Assembly: GCA_930367205.1 (NCBI GenBank)
Contig: OV884012.1
Coordinates: 46,707,239 to 46,771,238 of the forward strand
DNA length: 64,000 nucleotides
Origin: Acanthosoma haemorrhoidale
Lineage: Eukaryota > Arthropoda > Insecta > Hemiptera > Acanthosomatidae
Direction: 5' to 3'
Positions 44,480 through 57,679 of this stretch are shown here, piece after piece. How positions within the stretch are numbered: the stretch's first letter is position 1; each line of letters begins with the position of its first letter. The translations under genes were made by a program, and so were the position numbers. The notes beneath the pieces were generated by a model. The model searched no databases and was not told where the DNA came from. It saw nothing but the letters and a program-made list of their open reading frames with translations.

Positions 44480-45399
44480 ATTCGCAAAGTGGTGTTTATC
44501 GACCCCGAAGTGGGTCGACTACGAACTGCATGGGGTCCATGTCAGCGAAAACAAAAATTGGTGTTGCATGAGATGTAAATGGGGGTCTAAGAAAGTTTGC
44601 AAAGTTAGTTGCTAAAAATCTGAGTGGTAGATTGTATTAACCTCTTCAATTTGCCATTAACCCAATAAAACAGTGTTCGGAGCAACGCGTGTAATTCTAA
44701 GTTATTTGCGCAGTTGTGTGAAAAAAATTACTACAAAAAAACTTGCATCGATTACTCATTCACACTGAAGTACGCTGGGTGTCAAAAGGCTTATGATTAA
44801 CAAGATTTTTCTCACTTTTTGACACAGCATTTAAGTTTTTGGATGATAAAAATACTATTTTAAAAGAAAATTTAAGTAAGTAAAAACCAGACATTGCTTA
44901 TTTAACAGATTTGTTCAGTAAATTTAGTGAGGTTAACTTGCAGTTAGAAGGTGACAATATAAATTCCATCATTTAAGCTTTTCTTGTCAGAATTAAGCAA
45001 AAGAAGTAAAATATTGGACAGCGCGAATGTTTCCTGTTTCCATATTTGTCACAGACAGGATGATGAACCTACGTTCAACCTTTAATTGTCTTTCACACAA
45101 ACTTTGAAACTAGGTTTAAGGATGTTTTGAATGAGGAAATACCACCGTGGCTTTTAATTTTGGCTTCAAAGAGACATACCTGTTACTTATTATGTATTAT
45201 CGACTAACGCGAGAAATTATTGGTATTTTTTCCAGCTTCATACCTCGTGGAAATGGGTTTCAGTATGGTTGCTAATCTTCTTACAAAAGCAAGAAACAGA
45301 TTGGAAATCTCTGATCGAGGAGATTTAAAGTTAAACCTAACTAAATTCAAGCCAAATATAGAAAATTTGCTATTAAAGCATCAGGGTCATCCCTCCTAA
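44480..45399 (+). pseudogene. hAT transposase remnant (ZBED/SCAND3-like)
   Basis: Broken frames read FAKLVAKNLSGRLY, then NSKLFAQLCEKNYY, LHRLLIHTEVRWVSKG, RFFSLFDTAFKFLDDKN, KPDIAYLTDLFSKFSEVNLQ and QLEGDNINSII. They end ASYLVEMGFSMVANLLTKAR, NRLEISDRGDLKLNLTKFKP and NIENLLLKHQGHPS-stop. This order (catalytic-domain 'H.EVRWLS.G', the 'DIAYL.DLF...N.LN..LQG' insertion region, then the dimerisation region with 'EMGFS') is typical of the hAT group that also gave rise to vertebrate ZBED/SCAND3/FAM200-type genes. At least six stops and several shifts. It is a different subgroup from the hAT at 29.6-32.1 kb. Ends were not found. Confidence 0.88.
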
Positions 45400-46169
45400 T
45401 AAAATATTTTAGTTTTGAGTAGCAATTTTATATAATTATTTTACTAGATTTGCATTTTGTGTCGTTTTAATTAATAAATGTATAAAACTTTACATGTGTT
45501 GTGTTTTTTTAGTTTTTTCCTCTATAGGTAATCCTACCAAAGTGAGCACTGGGTCAGCAGTCAAAATCACATTAGAAGTTAAGAATTGAAAGAAAGGGTC
45601 TGCCAAAAAAAGAAAAAAATGGCATGTTGTCTACGAGACCAAAAAATCCGCTTAACACATTATAAGGTATTATTGATCAGGAATATGGGTCTGTAATTCT
45701 ATACGCAATTATTTATTTTTAATTGTGAAATAATAACTATTCCAGCTTTATAACATATTTTGGGTGTCACCACCACTTTAAATGGTACCACCGTGCGAAA
45801 TTTAGGTCGATTAGAACGCTCAACAAACACCTAAATAGACAGACACATCAGTGAAAACACTGGTTATGAAAAATAAATAAATAAGGAAACCAAAAATAAA
45901 TTGCAGTTTTTTTTAGAAGGAATTATCAAGCACATTTTGTAGTCGTATTCAGTTTTGATTTCCCCTTGCAGGGTTGAAATAGTTCAACTAAGGAATAAGA
46001 TCCAAAACTGATTTTATAGGTATATTGTCCGGGGGAAGGTAAATAATCGATAACAACCCAGAAAATACCTTTTAAATTCCACGCTGAACCTCTCATACTC
46101 CCGTCATTGTCAATAACAAGTGAGCTACAAAAATCACCAATAGACTAGTCGGATATTAAATTATACCTT
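45400..46169. other. Unannotated AT-rich DNA
   Basis: No recognised content. Confidence 0.4.
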
Positions 46170-46353
46170 CCTTTCTCACTAACTTCCTTACACCATCCGC
46201 CTTTCTAGGTATTCCACACCCCATATCCTTCTCATACATCCTTCAAATAGGGGTCTCCCCTTAGTGAAGGGCACTTTCCAGCCAAAAATAATTTTCCTTA
46301 TTTTTCCCACATTCCTATTTTTATAAGTTTGAGAGCTTAGAAAAAAAAAAAAA
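46170..46353 (+). repeat. Poly-A-ended tail repeat, copy 2
   Basis: Same order as the 7.5 and 61.6 kb copies: CACCATCCGCCTTTCTAGG, CCATATCCTTCTCATACATC, CTTCAAATAGGGG, TATAAGTTTGAGAGCTTAG and a run of A. Confidence 0.78.
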
Positions 46354-47949
46354 TATATATATACTTTAGTATATTTATCATGAACTCCATCATTACAGTT
46401 GATATTGACAACTGTCTCAAATTAAAAACTGAATTATTTTAACCATCGACAGTAGGACTAATGACCTCTTTTTCAATCGCCAGTTTTCCGGACATGCTGT
46501 AACCAACAACAAGGTAGATCGATACTAAGGAATCAAACATCAAAATACGTTATAACGATTTTAGAACATTATTGTTAATTATACTGTCTGAAAATTAGCT
46601 ATTCAAAACAATACCTTCTAGTCTCTCCCAAAACTATTAAAATCTAAACCATACTGGTATTGTATACCACTTCCAATAAATATTTTTACGACTGGGTGAT
46701 TTAATAAACAATTAAAGACCTAAGTGTTTCTTTTTTTCATGATGTACGCACGAAGTCCACCTGAGGATTGAAAAAATCACCTGACAGACTTGGATTTGAA
46801 TGAGTCAATGTAATTACTAAATTGCTTTTCATAATTGGACGTACCTATGGAGTAAAAAAAAAGCGTGTTGACTTCTGAAAATTATCTGATTGAAATTGAA
46901 ATGAAATCACACGTAAATTAATGGTAATATATTTGTTCTATGGGTTATTCACCAACCTTTAGTCTTTCGAAATTATCTTTTATTGAAAGTGTATCATTAA
47001 ATAGTCATATAAATTAGCTTGACTTTTTAATGATACTTTGACAGATAAAGAAAATTTTAAGAGACTAAAGTTGAAAACAGTTCCATATTGCAAATAGACA
47101 TACGTAAATGTCTCGTTTTAAGCACCAATGTCTTAGAAGTAATTGAATTCAATGATAATGTTTATGAAAACAACGACTATTTAGGGTTTCCTTGGGTTTT
47201 CTAGTTCCAGAAACCCTTGCGTTTTTACCCAGCCCGTGATGGGATTTACATGTGGTTGAAGGTTGACTAGGCAATATGAAAAATATTTCACCTTCTAAAA
47301 ACAACATTAAGGGTTAATTATCATTATTAACACAGCTGCAAAAATACAATTTGTTATCAAATCGAGTTATTAACGAATTCAACTTCCTAGTAAACAATGT
47401 ATGTAACACGTTTGCGCCAAAGTAATAAGAATCTTATTTAAAATAATGTTAAATATATTAGGTTTGAACCTTGAGGTACTTCCGTTCGGAGCCCTATTGA
47501 CGCTGAAAATTAATACTACCCCATTAACAATAATTAAGAGTCATACATCATTTTATTACGTGGTAATTTTAAAGACCGTGGCTACTTGATGGCATGGTTT
47601 AAGAACCTGAGAATTCTGAATCAGATTTTGTAGTGCCATTAAAATTCTGAGATGGTTTTCAAACAACAACTATAATTATACCAATAATATATAAATATGG
47701 ATACAATTCAGCAATGATTTATTTGTTAAAATTCATGTTTGTATCATTTGTTAAAGGTATAAATGAAGGTGAAGTTATTGTAGTAAGATTAAAATAAAAA
47801 TCCCCGTTGGGTGATAAAGCTTAGTTAACTAATTTTTTTTTACATAACAACTGCTAAGCTATCCCTAATGGTAAAACGATTTTATTCTCAATTCCTGGCG
47901 ATGGCAACTCTTTCTGAGTAGAATTCCATTTTAAAAAAGGATTCTGCTA
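46354..47949. other. Unannotated AT-rich DNA
   Basis: No recognised element, RNA gene or exon. Confidence 0.4.
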
Positions 47950-48025
47950 GGACAATGGGTAATTGTGATAAATAAACTCATTCATACCATAAATACAATA
48001 TTTCATTTACTCTCAATATTTACAC
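47950..48025 (-). repeat. LINE 3' tail fragment (family 1)
   Basis: Plus-strand GGGTAATTGTGATAAATAA, ACTCATTCATACCATAAATAC and CTCAATATTTACAC are the reverse complement of the family-1 tail. Short and diverged. Confidence 0.5.
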
Positions 48026-49229
48026 ATTGGCTATCATGTATTAAACGAAAATTGGTTCCTTTCATTGTACAAAGATTAGGTATATTGTCATCTTTACTTC
48101 TAACCTCTTCTGGTTTTCATTATGTCCTGTACATTTTATACGACTGTCACTTGCTTAGTTTTATGTAATAATTAAGCTAAAACGTGGGAATTTATAATCA
48201 CATTTGAACGTCACTTGAATTAGAAAGAAGGGATCAGTACAGTCTACATGCTAACGAAGTTCTCAGTAAATGACGCTTGAAGCCAGTTCCTGGTAGATAG
48301 ATGGCCGTGGGAATTTCACGACTTATTTTCCTTGTTCCGAGTAGATTAATATTATTTTTCCGAGAGTTGTGCTCAAAAAGAGACACTGATATCCAGGTAT
48401 TTATTTCTGTTAGACAAAAATATCAGTTTCTCAAAATAAATTTTGATATATATAATGAGAGAGATATAGATATATCTCAATATAATACCTTCAGTCAATA
48501 TATCGGCCATTCAGGCATCATTAGGACAACAACTTATAACAAGATGCATAAATTTACGTAATTAGATGTAACAGTAACATTATACAACAAATACAATACC
48601 ATAAGAGATAGTTTAATAACTAATAATAATAAGATTGTAAACAATAAAAAAGGGAACAACAGCACACATGTGAAAGATACAGCATTTCATTTTTTATTAA
48701 TTCATTAATGTATGTACCGGAATTGGTAACCTTGCCACTGAAGACAGCAAATTAAATTAAAATTCGTTCAATGATTAAATCTATATGAAGAATAGAGCAT
48801 ACAAAATAAAATGAAGCAAAAATTCAGCCCCATTTCTCAAAATTAAAGATTTTAGAAGTCTTCGGTAGCCATTTTAGAATTTAAATTCTGATTGTTCCCC
48901 GTGGTTAAGGGTATATTTAATGTCTTTAGATAGTAATATAAAAAGACAAACTAAGATATGATAGCCAAAATGGAAATTTAGTATTTACTAGCTCCCTAAA
49001 AAGCTGTTTTGTTTGGTTTTTTAATGGCAATACAATGTTTTTTATTGGCTAAAAGATGCTTCGTTTTTGTTTTAGGACATTTCACCCACAAGGGTTATTT
49101 TAGTTTTATAAAATCGATTTTTTAATTATTTTAACTTTTATTATTATTCATCAGTGCTTGGAAAGAAATTTATTAGCATGTTTTGGGGTGTTGAAACTAT
49201 TGAACACTGCGACTATCTATCATATAGAC
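48026..49229. other. Unannotated AT-rich DNA
   Basis: No recognised content; the 5' end of the Tc1/mariner-superfamily element that follows may be hidden here. Confidence 0.35.
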
Positions 49230-49783
49230 CCGAGTGAGTATGATAGTGAGAGAAAAGCCCTCTCCTGAGTTGAAATCCTGGTTGAAAATCCAGGAACATG
49301 CAATTTGTGCCGAAATTGGATGAAATTGATGTGGCCAATATGTGGTTTCAACAAGATGGTACCACATGCCATACAGCTCATGAAACAATTTAAATACTGC
49401 ATGAGACATTTCCAGGTCGTGTAATCTCTCGTTTCGGTGATCAGAATTAGCCCCCTAGATCCTGTGATTTAACACCTTTAGATTTCTTTTTAGGGGGTTA
49501 TTTGAAGTCAAAGGTTTATGTCAACAAGCCCACATCCACCCGTGCATTAAAAGAGGAAATTCAACGCTGCATCAACGAAATTAAACCACATTTATGCCAA
49601 AGGGTCATGGAAAATTCGACAAAAGAGTGCGTATGTGCCAGGAGTCGAAGTTGTGAAGGCTATTTGCCCGATGTTTTATTCCATCCTATTTACTTTATAA
49701 TTCAATAAAAATATAACAACAAACATACTAAAAACTGTGTTTTCTATTTAAATCAAATCTTGCGTTGGTTCTGGGACACCCTT
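49230..49783 (+). pseudogene. IS630/Tc1-mariner superfamily transposase, 3' half
   Basis: DEIDVANMWFQQDGTTCHTA at about 49321-49380 is the 'W.QQD.A..H' catalytic motif with the second Asp. VISRFGDQN, a TAG, then PPRSCDLTPLDFFL matches 'W(P/S)P.S.DL.P.D..LWG', where the third catalytic acid is the Asp of 'LDFFL'; the Trp before PPRS is a stop. Then GYLKSKVYVNKPTSTRALKE and EEIQRCINEIKPHLCQRVME follow, with a frameshift and ARSRSCEGYLPDVLFH. An inverted-repeat-like end, TTGGTTCTGGGACACCC, is followed by TTTA at about 49783. The first half of the gene is not recognisable. It is separate from the mariner at 18.7 kb. Confidence 0.82.
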
Positions 49784-49785
49784 TA

Positions 49786-52700
49786 TTTAGTAATCGCGAT
49801 AGTTTAACAAATACAAATGTTAAGTAAAGAAATAAGAAGCTACTGATCCTTTGACCTACTGGTTAGATTTATTTTCTATAATATAATAATATTTCATAAT
49901 ATTTAAAACAGCGATTTGTAATCTACTCAGGAAAAAGTTTATGTCTCTTCAATCATTCCAAATCAATTGCATGTTGCAATATCTGCATTAAGTAATTTAC
50001 TTCTAACTTCTTACAACTATGTAGCTACACTGTGAATACTACCACGAGTAAACACAGCAGGCCAGGTCACGGTATTGCTCTTCAGTGACTTACTCTGACA
50101 CGAGTGGATGACAAGTGTACCAAACCGGCGGTTATACAATTGAACTAACATAAATAAATGTAAGCAACAATGGCGATTACACAGCAAGCGTACGCGGTGT
50201 TAGTTATGTCGGCCTTGTTCCTTTGTCAGGCTTCCCACAAGGACGCCCCATCGCGCCCGCTCCCTCCTCACTATTTACCTTTGAGTCCATCTGCTTCACA
50301 ACAGTGCCAATGATATCATTCTGCAAGCGCTTATTCTTTCAGCACAGCCAACAGTGCCTTTGCAGTTGCAAAAACAAATTTAACGACTGTTGTTATTATA
50401 CCTATTCACAATATTTTATATTATGTATAATACTCCGTACAATAGAATTATATTTATTTTATAATTAATTTAAGTAAGGCTTCATTTCATTTGGGGTTGA
50501 TTTCTAGTATCATCATGAATCAAACGGAACTCTTAAGGGACTGGAGTCAATGATGTTTATGATATTTTTATAGATTTTTATAACTAAAGTTAAATAAAAG
50601 TGCATATTTATATTATATTTATATTATATATTTATTATATTATATATATATTATTACGTTCATTGTTATATATCGTAATTTTATTTTTTATTCTTTTACT
50701 TTAAATTTATTTTATTTACTATTTATTATTAGGTTCTATTAACAAAAATAATTCTGGCAAAGAGATGAATTTAACTACAAATAAAAAATATAAACTTATA
50801 TTAATAATATAAATACTTTTCTATAAATTCGATTCCTTTTCTTCTTTAATTATCTTCATTCTTTAAACAAAATTAATACTTCTTCTCTTCGTGCTATTTC
50901 TCTTCCGTTCTGCTTTAAGTCGATAACCACTAACCAACAAAGTTTTTAAGTTTTTCTTACTCACAATCTCAAGCTAATAACATGTATTACGGGCTGATCC
51001 CAAAACTAGATGAGTATAATGCTCTGTATGTTTTCATTATCACAACAACAGCTATACTCTATTTTGTTTTTTCCTCTACTCTCAATTTTTTTTATTTTCG
51101 CCTTCTTGATATATGCTTTGAATAACATATTTATATTTTCAATTTCTTGATATACAAAATCTATAATATTAAATATCATAACATTCATATCATAACATCA
51201 TAACATATATATATATATGTCAATCAGGGCATGGAAATCTACAATCTTCGACTCAAAATTATAGAAAGTAATGTATTTATTTTTAACACCTAATAATTAG
51301 TGGCTCCTTAATCTTGTTTAAATTGTTGATGGAAATGGCTACATTTTTCATGTCTTGTCAATATCAGTACCTTTAAGAAACATTTTATATCAGTAGCTTG
51401 AACAGTGGTATTCAAATGGAGCTTGAACAGACGGGTGGAAACTGAAGGGTTACTGGTTTTGAAAAGCATAAAAAACCCTGAAAACGAATCTTAACGCTAT
51501 TTCAAGGCTCCTGACTTCCTGGCTGAGTATAACTCTAATTGGTGTAATGATTCACTACTTGGGAAATGGACTATCTTTAAGTACAATTATTTACCGTTCC
51601 GTAGCGGATGGAGTTATCGTCAAGCTGCTGGCTGCTATCAGCCTGTTCTTTTTTTCGAACGTGTAAAAAGTTTTCATCAGCTGGTATTATGTCAAGAGTC
51701 CGTTATTTCTAGAGAAAGTAACCAACATTCACTTTCTTGTCTATTATAATACCGTGAATTTAAATTTTAGGTTCATTCTTAATCGCGTAATGTGACCCCC
51801 GAGGCAGTGTGCCATTTGGAAAGTGGTGGGGACATAGGATTCATGTTTATGCAATTTCATTTATTTGTTGTCCATAGGTACAAATATCTAGTAGCGCTAC
51901 GAATATAACTTTTAGCCATTTATAAATCAAGACTTCCGACGAAAGAAACTAATTGATCCACGGCTGTAATGAGATCCACCAACGTGGTATTTTGACGCCA
52001 CTTGGTCAAGAATGCGCGTAAAGGTTGTTTAGTAATTTTTTGATCCCTTAATTCTGGATTATGTACCGATTGATCCAATAAAGGTGCTCTTTAAAGGAAT
52101 ATTTTTTTTAATTTCAAACCCATCAGCATACTTGGAATGAGAACAGTAACGAGGCAGGAGTTGCATACTAGCTTGAAAATAATTTAAGAGCGTAGAACAC
52201 CAAAGACAATGTATACTGCGACGAAGAATAAATAAAGGAAGGAAACGAGATCCATTCCTTGTTTGATCGCAATAAACTTATCTTCAATAAAAAAAAATGT
52301 TTTCAAACAGTGCTCAGAAAATTGTTTTTTCTAATAATAGTATTTTATTATATCTATAGTGTGAATATTTGGAAACCAAGATTATTATCGTTGACATGTG
52401 AGCTTGCTAAGTTTTAACATTTATCAGTCAATATCTCAGTAATATCAAGTATCTCATTCCCTTCACAACTCTGTCCGATTGCTGTCTATGCAAAATTTTT
52501 AAGCAACAGCTACGGGGATGATTAACCACGCTATTTAGTTAGGGTAATCATTTGTTGCGAAATGCCTCCAGGTTGGCTACAAAATTAGACCTAGAGCAAG
52601 AAAACGTTGAACGTTACCATGGGGCATTATCGATTATTGACCAATCCGTCGGGATCAATACTTTTGAAATTACAGAATATAACCACGTTTAAATTTAGGG

Positions 52701-53503
52701 GGTCTAAATATGTATAATTTAATATAGACCTTAAACATAATGACCGGTACATTATAAAGTGCATTTGTTCAATTTGCAAGTTAGTTATTTCAGATTCAGA
52801 ATGGATTTGGTCATTAATTTCCATGACACCAATAATCACACACTCATGAGCTCGTCACTTAATGTCAACCAGTTCCATTGCTATTAAGTTATCATAACTA
52901 TATGTTTCACTTAGTTATCACCTGTTGCCATAACATCCAATTCACCAAAGCACTAGAGCTATTCTCCACTAAGAAACACTGAATACTTAACAAAATCTCT
53001 GATATTTTTTTTATATAATTAATTAGTAATTAATCCAATCTCATATAAACACAAATTGGATTAGTAGGTAGAACTATTACCACTAAAAGTTTGAAACTGG
53101 GGGGGGGGGCTGATATTTAGGGGTAGACGATGGAGTATTTAAATTTCAAAAATAGAACAAAACCAGCCAGTCAACATTAATTAATAGATAGAAATTATTG
53201 CACATAATGTATTTTATAATAGAAAGGATCTTGTCAAAGGCACGTTTTTTTTTTAAATAATGTTTTAAATATTTGTTGACAGGTTCATCAGTCAATTATC
53301 ATCATTATCTCACAAGGGCCATCTATATCTATTTAATGAAGTATAATAAAATTCTCTTATTTCCTTAGGGGTTTAACCTTAGAACAGTCATATCATCGTT
53401 TGGATGTCTATTCATTTATAAAAAAAATGGTTTTTATTTTCGTTCTCCCGTATAGCTCATTGACATATTCAGTGTTTAGTTATTTTTGTTAACATTATCT
53501 TAT
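49786..53503. other. Unannotated AT-rich DNA
   Basis: Almost 4 kb with no element I recognise. It includes TA-rich blocks at about 50600-50660 and 51200-51220 and a poly-G run at 53100-53110. Open frames of 60-81 codons here are consistent with chance in AT-rich DNA. Confidence 0.35.
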
Positions 53504-53766
53504 TTACAACTTCATAGGTCGAAAAATAGGTAAGTACGTAGGAGTGAGAAGTATAGGTGAGTTGGTACAACGAGAATGTAAAGAGAGTTTAAAGATCCGA
53601 AGATCGTCCAATTGAAGAGGATTCGCCTTAGAAGTATGCTGAGCCCAGCCGTAGTAAGTGATCAGAATGGAATCTGTCCCCGAAAATTCCTCTGCTTCTC
53701 TAAAATCCTCCGACTCACTCACAAACACCGATATCAATCTCATCCGAGATTTTAGCTGAAAAATCC
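53504..53766 (-). CDS. Possible exon, unknown protein
   Basis: On the minus strand a splice-acceptor-like CTTTGGATTTTTCAG ends at about 53755. From there one frame is open for about 83 codons to TAA. The translation includes LKSRMRLISVFVSESEDF, REAEEFSGTDSILITYYGW and ANPLQLDDLRIFKLSLHS. The segment is clearly more GC-balanced than its flanks and shows codon-like periodicity. I recognise no family. A donor site is not obvious (a weak GTACTT lies near the end). It could be a terminal exon, a transposon fragment or chance; of the open frames without element motifs it is the best exon candidate. Confidence 0.25.
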
Positions 53767-56469
53767 AAAGATTTTCATATTATTAGAAGTCAAGATCGCC
53801 TTTCAAATTTATATATTTCTCATAGTTTTTCTCTGAGGTTGTTTAAAATAAAATCTATGCACGCTTGCATTACCCACCATTTGTTAAATTTACGGCAAAA
53901 AACTGTTCTTGTTCCCAAATATAAACAATATATTATCAGCATATTGGAAATTGTGACGTTATACAGAGTGATAACAAAGATATGTTTTAACAGAATCAGA
54001 ATGTTGCTAATTTCAGAGATTCCGCAAATATGCAATCCAAAGGTCTGTGGTTAGCTGGTTAGAAAGTACTTAATTATGAAGAGTGTAAATAACACGGTTC
54101 CTAATAGAACCTAATGAACTCTAAAACTGAACTAAACACATAATTGTATCATAATAATGTTTGCTATACGAAATAAAAAAAGATCATAAAGGTTCTAAAT
54201 ATTTGAGTAGTCATTGTAAATTATAGTAGTTGTGTAGACTGTTGAAATTTATTTCTACAATATTTGTTTATACTAATCTATGCATAGAAAATGAGAAACG
54301 CAAAATAAACATTTTAAGAAGAGCCAATCCTATTGGTAACTTTCAGATTTATTCTATCCTCCTCGAGCTATTTTTCTAAAAAATAAATAATAAACTACTT
54401 AAGCGTTACACATAAATGTTACGTAAGAAAGAGAACAAGTAACAGTGAGGGATACCTCCAGCGCCCACCCTGACAACAAAACATTCTACAAACTGCCAAG
54501 GAGTTTTTTAAGATCGGTGTTTTAAGTTGCTCTTTTAAGATTCTAAACAGCGGTGACCTTTCGGGCTGGTTTAAGTGAGGAATCATCAATAACACAGCGA
54601 ATGTCCCTCAAGGCGAGCCGAAACACAGGAATGCACGTAGTTCAGTTCAAACGTAGCTTCGCCTAATCATAGTTTCCAATCTCAAAATTGAAAATTAGAT
54701 TTATGCAAAGTCAAAAACATATCCTGTGTAGATAGTTTTAAGTGTTTAATTGTGGTTTTATGTACGGATATTCTTTGATCATTTTGTTGAGGAAGGTAAA
54801 AAATGCTATTCACTCTACGTTTCCTTCGGATTAAGTAAACATAATTGGAGCAATATTCAAATTTATTTCTTTGGAATCCAAATCATTTAATGACAGTAAA
54901 AGGATAACACCTTGTTCTCAGATAAGTCCCGACCCCAAAGGGAGATTGTCTTTCCGTGTTTTCTACAAAAGCTTTACTGCTCCATTCGAAAAAAATTAAT
55001 ACTTTTTTATATCTAATGCAATACGTATACGTCGTATTACAAGAAAAATAAAGCAAACTGGTAATAGTGACCCCAATAAACAAAATATTATCGACTTTGA
55101 TTATAATTACTCAACTTTTTCTCACCCTTTGAAAATTCTATTTAGACTTATATGGTATGGACGACATAAATTATTCAATGCGTTAATATCGGAAAAACAA
55201 ACTTTCTCTGCATTATTAAACACCTTACTTTAAAATAATAATAGTAAATGTAGTTATTTATTTTTATTAAGTCCATAAAGTGAAGAGGGGAATATTTAAT
55301 GTCGGTTTACCACTCCAGATTATAACACCGTTCTAACTCAATCAAAACCAAGGAGTTTATCGCTGTAGCAAAATGCTTGTTAATAATTACTGCTATTATT
55401 AATTATAACTTCATGTTTGTTTAGTGTTCATGCCATAATTGCGTTTTATAATTTATTACGTTTTTTTGTGTAAAGTTGGCTACGTTCCTCAACCCATATG
55501 TGTATTTGTGTTTATTCATTCTATAACTGTCATAGAATGACGTGTAATTTAAATCTTTTGTACAGAACAAACTCACGGTCCCAGAAAGAATGTTATATAC
55601 ACTTACGTTTCAGGAATACAGTTTTACGCAGAATACGACAGTTTTACTGGTTTCTTTCCATGTTACTGGCTTTAAAAAAAATTGTAATTCATAAATATTT
55701 ATGAAAATTATCTTAATAGCAAACTTAGTGCCTGTAAATGATTACTTTTAAAGATATGTACTGTTTGCTTCAGAGGATTTGAGCCTTCAGCCAAGTTCCA
55801 AGAATTCTGAGTAGAAAGACAAGTGTTCTTCATTTCTATATTTTTTTCTCTTTCGGCATTGATATCCAACCTACTGGTCGCATAACCTAGCGATTCCTGG
55901 AACATTCGTAAACAGAAAATTGATTAAAGTGGCCACTATTAGACATTGTTATTAGACATTAAACTTCATCGTCTAATTACAGAGCCTATAAAGACTAATT
56001 TACAGATATTATAGATTAATATAAGTGCATTGTAAGAGTATGCTAGTAGGAAAGCAAGTCTGTATTGATATCGATACAGACTGATCGGAAACCCCCTATG
56101 AATCATATATTTGTTAAGTCTCAAAATGGTTTGGAAATGAACTCTCACCAGAGGAATACTATTAGAACAAAACATGATATCAAAGAGCGTTTATGAAGTT
56201 TGTGCGACTGTAAACTGTAAACGAACTCCAGAATATGAACAACTGTGCCGGACAAAATCAATTCAAATGTGATCCGTCACACAATTGAGGGTTTCGTTCT
56301 AGCAGAGGAAACGATTGTCTTAACAGTTTTAATGACTTTTTGTAAACATATCACACTAAAGTTGTAAACATGTTGACATCAGCGTATTATGGCCGTCAGT
56401 TGACTTCAAGTATTACTAGCATCTCGTTAGATGGGTTCTTCAGGATACAATTCAATTTTTAAGATTGAC
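53767..56469. other. Unannotated AT-rich DNA
   Basis: No recognised element or RNA gene. Two open frames on opposite strands at 53820-54054 overlap and appear to be chance. Confidence 0.35.
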
Positions 56470-56757
56470 CAACCATTCCCATATCGATGGCAACAGGCTG
56501 TCTGGGAAAACTAGTTTGTTAGTTAGATTTAGGTTAGTATTAGCACTACTCATTCTTAAGGTGAGCCCTATCACGTTCAATGTTCACACGTATTGTATTA
56601 TGTACATCAGCCTACCAAAGAAAAAATCTTTAAACCTCACACATTATATAAAATGTAGCTACAGTAAATATAACTAGTATTTATCTAAAGATTCTAGATT
56701 CTGAAATCCATAACTCATGTATCTATATTGAATAAAGGGTTTTGAGGGGGAAACCAA
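56470..56757 (+). repeat. LINE 3' end (family 2), upstream unit of a head-to-tail pair
   Basis: Starts CCATTCCCATATCGATGGCAAC (end of ORF2), then the hairpin AAGGTGAGCCCTATCACGTT at about 56558, TGTAGCTACAGTAAATA and AATAAAGGGTTTTGAGGGGG. It ends directly at the start of the next copy. Confidence 0.75.
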
Positions 56758-56761
56758 ATGA

Positions 56762-57072
56762 TTGACCACCCTTCCTGCATCAATGGCAACAGGTTGTGTG
56801 GGAAGCTTATGTTTTAGTCCACGATTTTTCTGAAGCGTGAGCTCCATTACTTTATAGATTTCTAAACTCCAAAATACTTGCTTTAAATAAATTAATTGGT
56901 TAACTGATAATTATGACTACACATTCTGTATAAATAAAAGATAATTACAGAAATTGTAGAAGCGCCAGGTGCAATTAATTTTAGTTTATTTAGTTCCATA
57001 CTGATTATAAATATTTTAAATCAAAATATGTCTAAGTGAAGGGGTTTTGAAAAAAAATAAATAAGAAAATTC
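56762..57072 (+). repeat. LINE 3' end (family 2), downstream unit
   Basis: Begins CCACCCTTCCTGCATCAATG and GGCAACAGGTTGTGTGGGAA at the same ORF2 position as the upstream unit. The hairpin is degenerate (GCGTGAGCTCCATTACTTT). It ends AAGGGGTTTTGAAAAAAAAT. Confidence 0.7.
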
Positions 57073-57679
57073 TTATTGTTTTAGTAAAAAAAAATAAAAA
57101 AAATGACAAGTTAAATCAGTTTTTGCAGAGCAGAACTACGCCCATTAGATAACTGCTGCGGAGATCTGAAAGTGAAACGTGATTTGAATAAGTCAACAAA
57201 CGCTGGAAGAAACAAACAGACTGAGCCGAGGGCAGGACAAGCGGGACTGTGTTTGTTGACTATCCGTATTTGGTTGGTCGCCTATTGACACTAACTGGCC
57301 GGCAAGCCACACTTCGATTCACCTCTTCATAAATCATTTAGCGTGAGTCGATAGTTCTCCCACCCCCGCCTTTATCACTCCTCTCTCTCTCTTTTCTCTT
57401 TCTCGCTCACACTCTATCACTACATCTACACACAGGGATCGTTATTTATACATGTTGTTACATCAATTTAATACAGCTAGATCATCTGCGGAAGCCAACA
57501 CACCCATAAATAAATCATAACGTAATCCATTTATAGTTTTACTTTTACTTTATATTTTATTATATGAGCTTATGGTATGCTACCTTCTTCCGGCCTTTTA
57601 CAATGCACTTCTATTCATTTGGAACAGAGAAAATAGGTAAGAAATAGTCTTACCATTTTCGTATTCATTACATAAAGAT
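57073..57679. other. Unannotated; GC-balanced stretch
   Basis: 57120-57430 is more GC-balanced than its flanks and ends in a CT-rich run (about 57380-57420). No coding motif or promoter element can be claimed. Confidence 0.3.

Noticed and set aside
53820..54054. Two 71-codon frames on opposite strands
   Set aside because: They overlap almost completely on opposite strands and neither resembles a protein; chance open frames.
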